NCBI GenBank assembly: GCA_900752975.1
Contig: CAADXH010000029.1
Span: 1 to 34,086 of the forward strand
Reading direction: 5' to 3'
Length of the DNA: 34,086 bases
Origin: Bacilli bacterium
GTDB lineage: Bacteria > Bacillota_I > Bacilli_A > ML615J-28 > CAG-313
The notes below the pieces were generated by a model. That model was not told the DNA's origin, made no database searches, and saw nothing but the letters and a program-made list of their open reading frames with translations. The stretch's first letter is position 1. Every line of letters begins with the position of its first letter. This document shows, one piece after another, positions 32,005 to 34,086 of the stretch. Position numbers and translations under genes: made by a program.

Positions 32005-33978
32005 ATGAATAAAAAAATAATTAAATTAACTACAATCATGGTTTTAATCTTTCTTTCTTTATTGTATCGAAAAACTGCATATGCAAATAGCACAACAAAA
32101 GTACATTTAATATTCAATAAAATTTCGTATGATGTTGGAGAAGAAATAAAACTAACTATTAACTTGGAAAATTTTAACAAATTAAATGAAACTAAAGTAA
32201 TAATTAAATGTAACGATAATGTTTTTGTTCCAATCATGAAAAATGATAGATATGGTCAAATTACCAATAATTCAATATATGAATCACCAATTATTAATGA
32301 ATATGTTCTAGGTGGCTATTTAAGATTTCAACTACACAAAGATAATTTATCAGAGGGCTATTATTCAGGATATAAAAATAATGTTGGGGAATTTTATTTT
32401 GAAACACGTAAAAAAATATCTAATATTTATGACTATTTTAGAAATGGTAATTTTGAAGAATTAACAACAGGTATAAATGTTTCGTTATTTGATATTTATA
32501 ATCAAGAAATTGAAGCAGAATTCAGATGGAGTGAAAAAATAAAGGTGAATTGGAATGTTGAGAAATATAATATTGAGGTTTATGGAGAAGTACCTTTATT
32601 TATCAATGATATAAAGATTATTAATCGTAATGAAAGTGAATATGATATCTTTTTTCAAGATGAAATTAATAATAAAAATTTAGGTAGTCAAGTAGTTACA
32701 ATTGCAATCTATGACAAAATAAATGCAGATTATATCCTCTTTTCAAAAGTTGTTGAAGTGGTTGATAATACTCCGCCTGTAATTACTGGAACTAATAATA
32801 TAACTATTGAAAGTAATAAATTAGCTAGTTTGAAATTATCTGACTACTTTATTGTAAAGGACAATTATGATAAATCACCAGAACTTTCTTTTTTATATTA
32901 CGATGCAGATAATAAAATGATTAGTAATCAAAATCAATTCTTTGAGTATTTGCTAACTCACACAAACGCAAAAGTAATAGTAAAATGTACTGATAGTAGT
33001 AAAAATGTGAGTAATGAATTTGAAATAATAATAGAAATAAAAGATGTAGAAGCTCCTCAAATAAATTATTCAAAAAATATAATACTTACAGATACAAAAG
33101 TAAATGAATTTAATTTTATGGATTATTTAACAATAACTGATAATTATGACACTAATCCCCGTTTGGTAATTTCATATATCGATGAAAATTGTGAAGTAAA
33201 TGATTGTTTAGAAATGCTATTAAAAGGCAAAAATGTTATAGTAAGGTTTTATGCTGAAGATAAAAATGGTAATAAAACATCTTTATGTGAAACCAAAATT
33301 GAAGTTTTAGATACAACTCCTCCAACGATAAGCAATTTAGGCAATTTAGAAATGTCTGATCAAGAGGCTTTAAACTTTGACATAACTAAACTCATAAGTA
33401 TTAGTGACAACATTGATCAGAAACCACAAATCAATTTCACATATTATCTAAATGATAAGGAAACATCTTATGATGAATGGAGAAAAAATATAATTAGAGG
33501 TCATAAAGGAGTTGTAAAATACTATGGAATTGATGCCAGCAATAACCAAACATTAACATTTAGCTCGGAAATAATCGCTTATGATACTACGGCTCCAGTG
33601 ATTAAAATTTACAACATAAAAGATGGAAACAAGTACCTAAAACTTGAAAAACTTGATTATGAAGTAATTGATAACTTTGATGAAGCAATTGAAGTCAGTA
33701 TATTACTTAATGAGCGTATTTATGATAATCAAGAAATATCAACCCCTGGAGCATATGTGTTAAAAATTCTAGCAATCGATAAAAGGGGAAATGAATCTAC
33801 TAAAGAGGTAAAATTTGAAATAATTGAAAATAATGTTATTGGTTGTGGCAATGATATTGAATGCTATCTCGATAATTATTTAGTGGTCGTGGTAATATCT
33901 GGAATTTTAATGGCCATTATTTTAACAATTTTTGTAGTTAGAGTTTGCATATGGCAAAGGAAAAAACAAGTAAAATAA
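32005..33978 (+). CDS. Secreted, membrane-anchored surface protein with tandem Ig-like repeats
   Basis: This is a 657-residue exported protein. The signal peptide is MNKKIIKLTTIMVLIFLSLL with probable cleavage after AYA (residue 27). The first domain (about 30-190) resembles a cohesin-like or other beta-sandwich adhesion domain (NKISYDVGEEIKLTINLENF); this is tentative. Four Ig-like repeats follow from about residue 250, each opening with a similar seam: DNTPPVITG, DVEAPQINY, DTTPPTISN, DTTAPVIKI. Repeats carry an S/TDNYD- or SDNID-type motif, as in DUF5011-like bacterial Ig domains. A single membrane helix (about 626-646) and a short basic tail end the protein; there is no LPXTG sorting signal. 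I chose ATG 32005 with AGAGGTGA upstream, not the longer frame from 31933, because only this start exposes the signal peptide. Confidence 0.8.
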   Translation: MNKKIIKLTTIMVLIFLSLLYRKTAYANSTTKVHLIFNKISYDVGEEIKLTINLENFNKLNETKVIIKCNDNVFVPIMKNDRYGQITNNSIYESPIINEYVLGGYLRFQLHKDNLSEGYYSGYKNNVGEFYFETRKKISNIYDYFRNGNFEELTTGINVSLFDIYNQEIEAEFRWSEKIKVNWNVEKYNIEVYGEVPLFINDIKIINRNESEYDIFFQDEINNKNLGSQVVTIAIYDKINADYILFSKVVEVVDNTPPVITGTNNITIESNKLASLKLSDYFIVKDNYDKSPELSFLYYDADNKMISNQNQFFEYLLTHTNAKVIVKCTDSSKNVSNEFEIIIEIKDVEAPQINYSKNIILTDTKVNEFNFMDYLTITDNYDTNPRLVISYIDENCEVNDCLEMLLKGKNVIVRFYAEDKNGNKTSLCETKIEVLDTTPPTISNLGNLEMSDQEALNFDITKLISISDNIDQKPQINFTYYLNDKETSYDEWRKNIIRGHKGVVKYYGIDASNNQTLTFSSEIIAYDTTAPVIKIYNIKDGNKYLKLEKLDYEVIDNFDEAIEVSILLNERIYDNQEISTPGAYVLKILAIDKRGNESTKEVKFEIIENNVIGCGNDIECYLDNYLVVVVISGILMAIILTIFVVRVCIWQRKKQVK

Positions 33979-34001
33979 AAAACTTTAATACTTATAAGAT
34001 A

Positions 34002-34072
34002 ATTGACGGTTTGTCAATCATCGTGCACAAAATTGTGCCCTAGATTAATGGGTTTTGTTATAATTATCTAGG
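34002..34072 (+). promoter_or_regulatory. Palindrome-rich promoter region at the right edge
   Basis: Three inverted repeats lie within 71 bp: ATTGAC/GTCAAT (34002-34007, 34013-34018), GCACAA/TTGTGC (34025-34030, 34033-34038) and CCTAGAT/ATCTAGG (34039-34045, 34066-34072). A TATAAT at 34059-34064, preceded by TGT (extended -10), sits inside the third. The regulated gene would lie beyond the window. No consensus -35 is present, which fits a promoter under activator or repressor control. Confidence 0.5.
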
Positions 34073-34086
34073 AATTCAATTGGGGA

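Noticed and set aside
1..34086. CRISPR arrays, tRNA, rRNA, insertion sequences
   Set aside because: No regularly spaced repeats, no cloverleaf with CCA-end and no transposase-like protein or terminal inverted repeats were found on either strand.

Overview
The window is AT-rich, dense bacterial DNA with short intergenic gaps. It uses strong AGGAGG-type ribosome binding sites and sigma-A-like promoters (TTGACA/TTGCAA-N17-TATAAT), and many intrinsic terminators are visible. TGG encodes Trp and TGA acts as a stop (ftsY, ruvB), so the standard bacterial code applies. Gene content (lepB-rbgA-rnhB, ftsY-ylxM-ffh, ruvB-queA, glgBCDAP with a glgD) points to a low-GC Bacillota, most likely class Bacilli and perhaps an uncultured gut lineage. 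The lineage is inference; there is no rRNA here.

Layout. 1-2.1 kb: the tail of an unrecognised gene, a decayed GNAT acetyltransferase, a flavodoxin-fold reductase and a reverse-strand HAD phosphatase. 2.2-8.9 kb: a forward run with an unknown membrane protein, a DNA translocase of the FtsK/SpoIIIE type without its own membrane domain, signal peptidase I, a DUF1016 nuclease-like gene sitting inside the otherwise classical lepB-rbgA-rnhB block, and RNase HII. 9-10.4 kb: a stand-alone DUF4143 ATPase. 10.5-15.6 kb: topA, a strongly promoted candidate small RNA, then ftsY-ylxM-ffh (signal recognition particle pathway). 15.7-16.7 kb: a palindromic operator-like promoter, an apparently leaderless 51-codon ORF and a coupled aldo/keto reductase. 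16.8-20.4 kb: ruvA divergent from ruvB-queA, plus a flavin-reductase-like gene.

20.4-22.4 kb is the most accessory-looking part. It is a three-gene cassette: a DUF3990 ADP-ribosyltransferase-like protein, an uncharacterised partner and a NADAR/YbiA-family protein. The cassette has its own promoter and a structured leader with a tiny upstream ORF, and it is bracketed by two identical 32-bp copies of a terminator. I infer an ADP-ribosylation/de-ADP-ribosylation (toxin-antitoxin or defence-like) module inserted between housekeeping genes.

22.5-31.8 kb holds glycogen synthesis and breakdown (glgB, glgC, glgD, glgA, glgP) followed by ATP-dependent pfkA, a route from stored glucan toward glycolysis. 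31.9-34.1 kb carries a secreted, membrane-anchored surface protein with tandem Ig-like repeats. The window ends in a palindrome-rich promoter for a gene beyond the edge.

The main candidates for something undescribed are the ART/NADAR cassette with its leader and flanking repeats, the three-hairpin C-rich small RNA between topA and ftsY, and the leaderless small ORF under a dyad operator upstream of the aldo/keto reductase.
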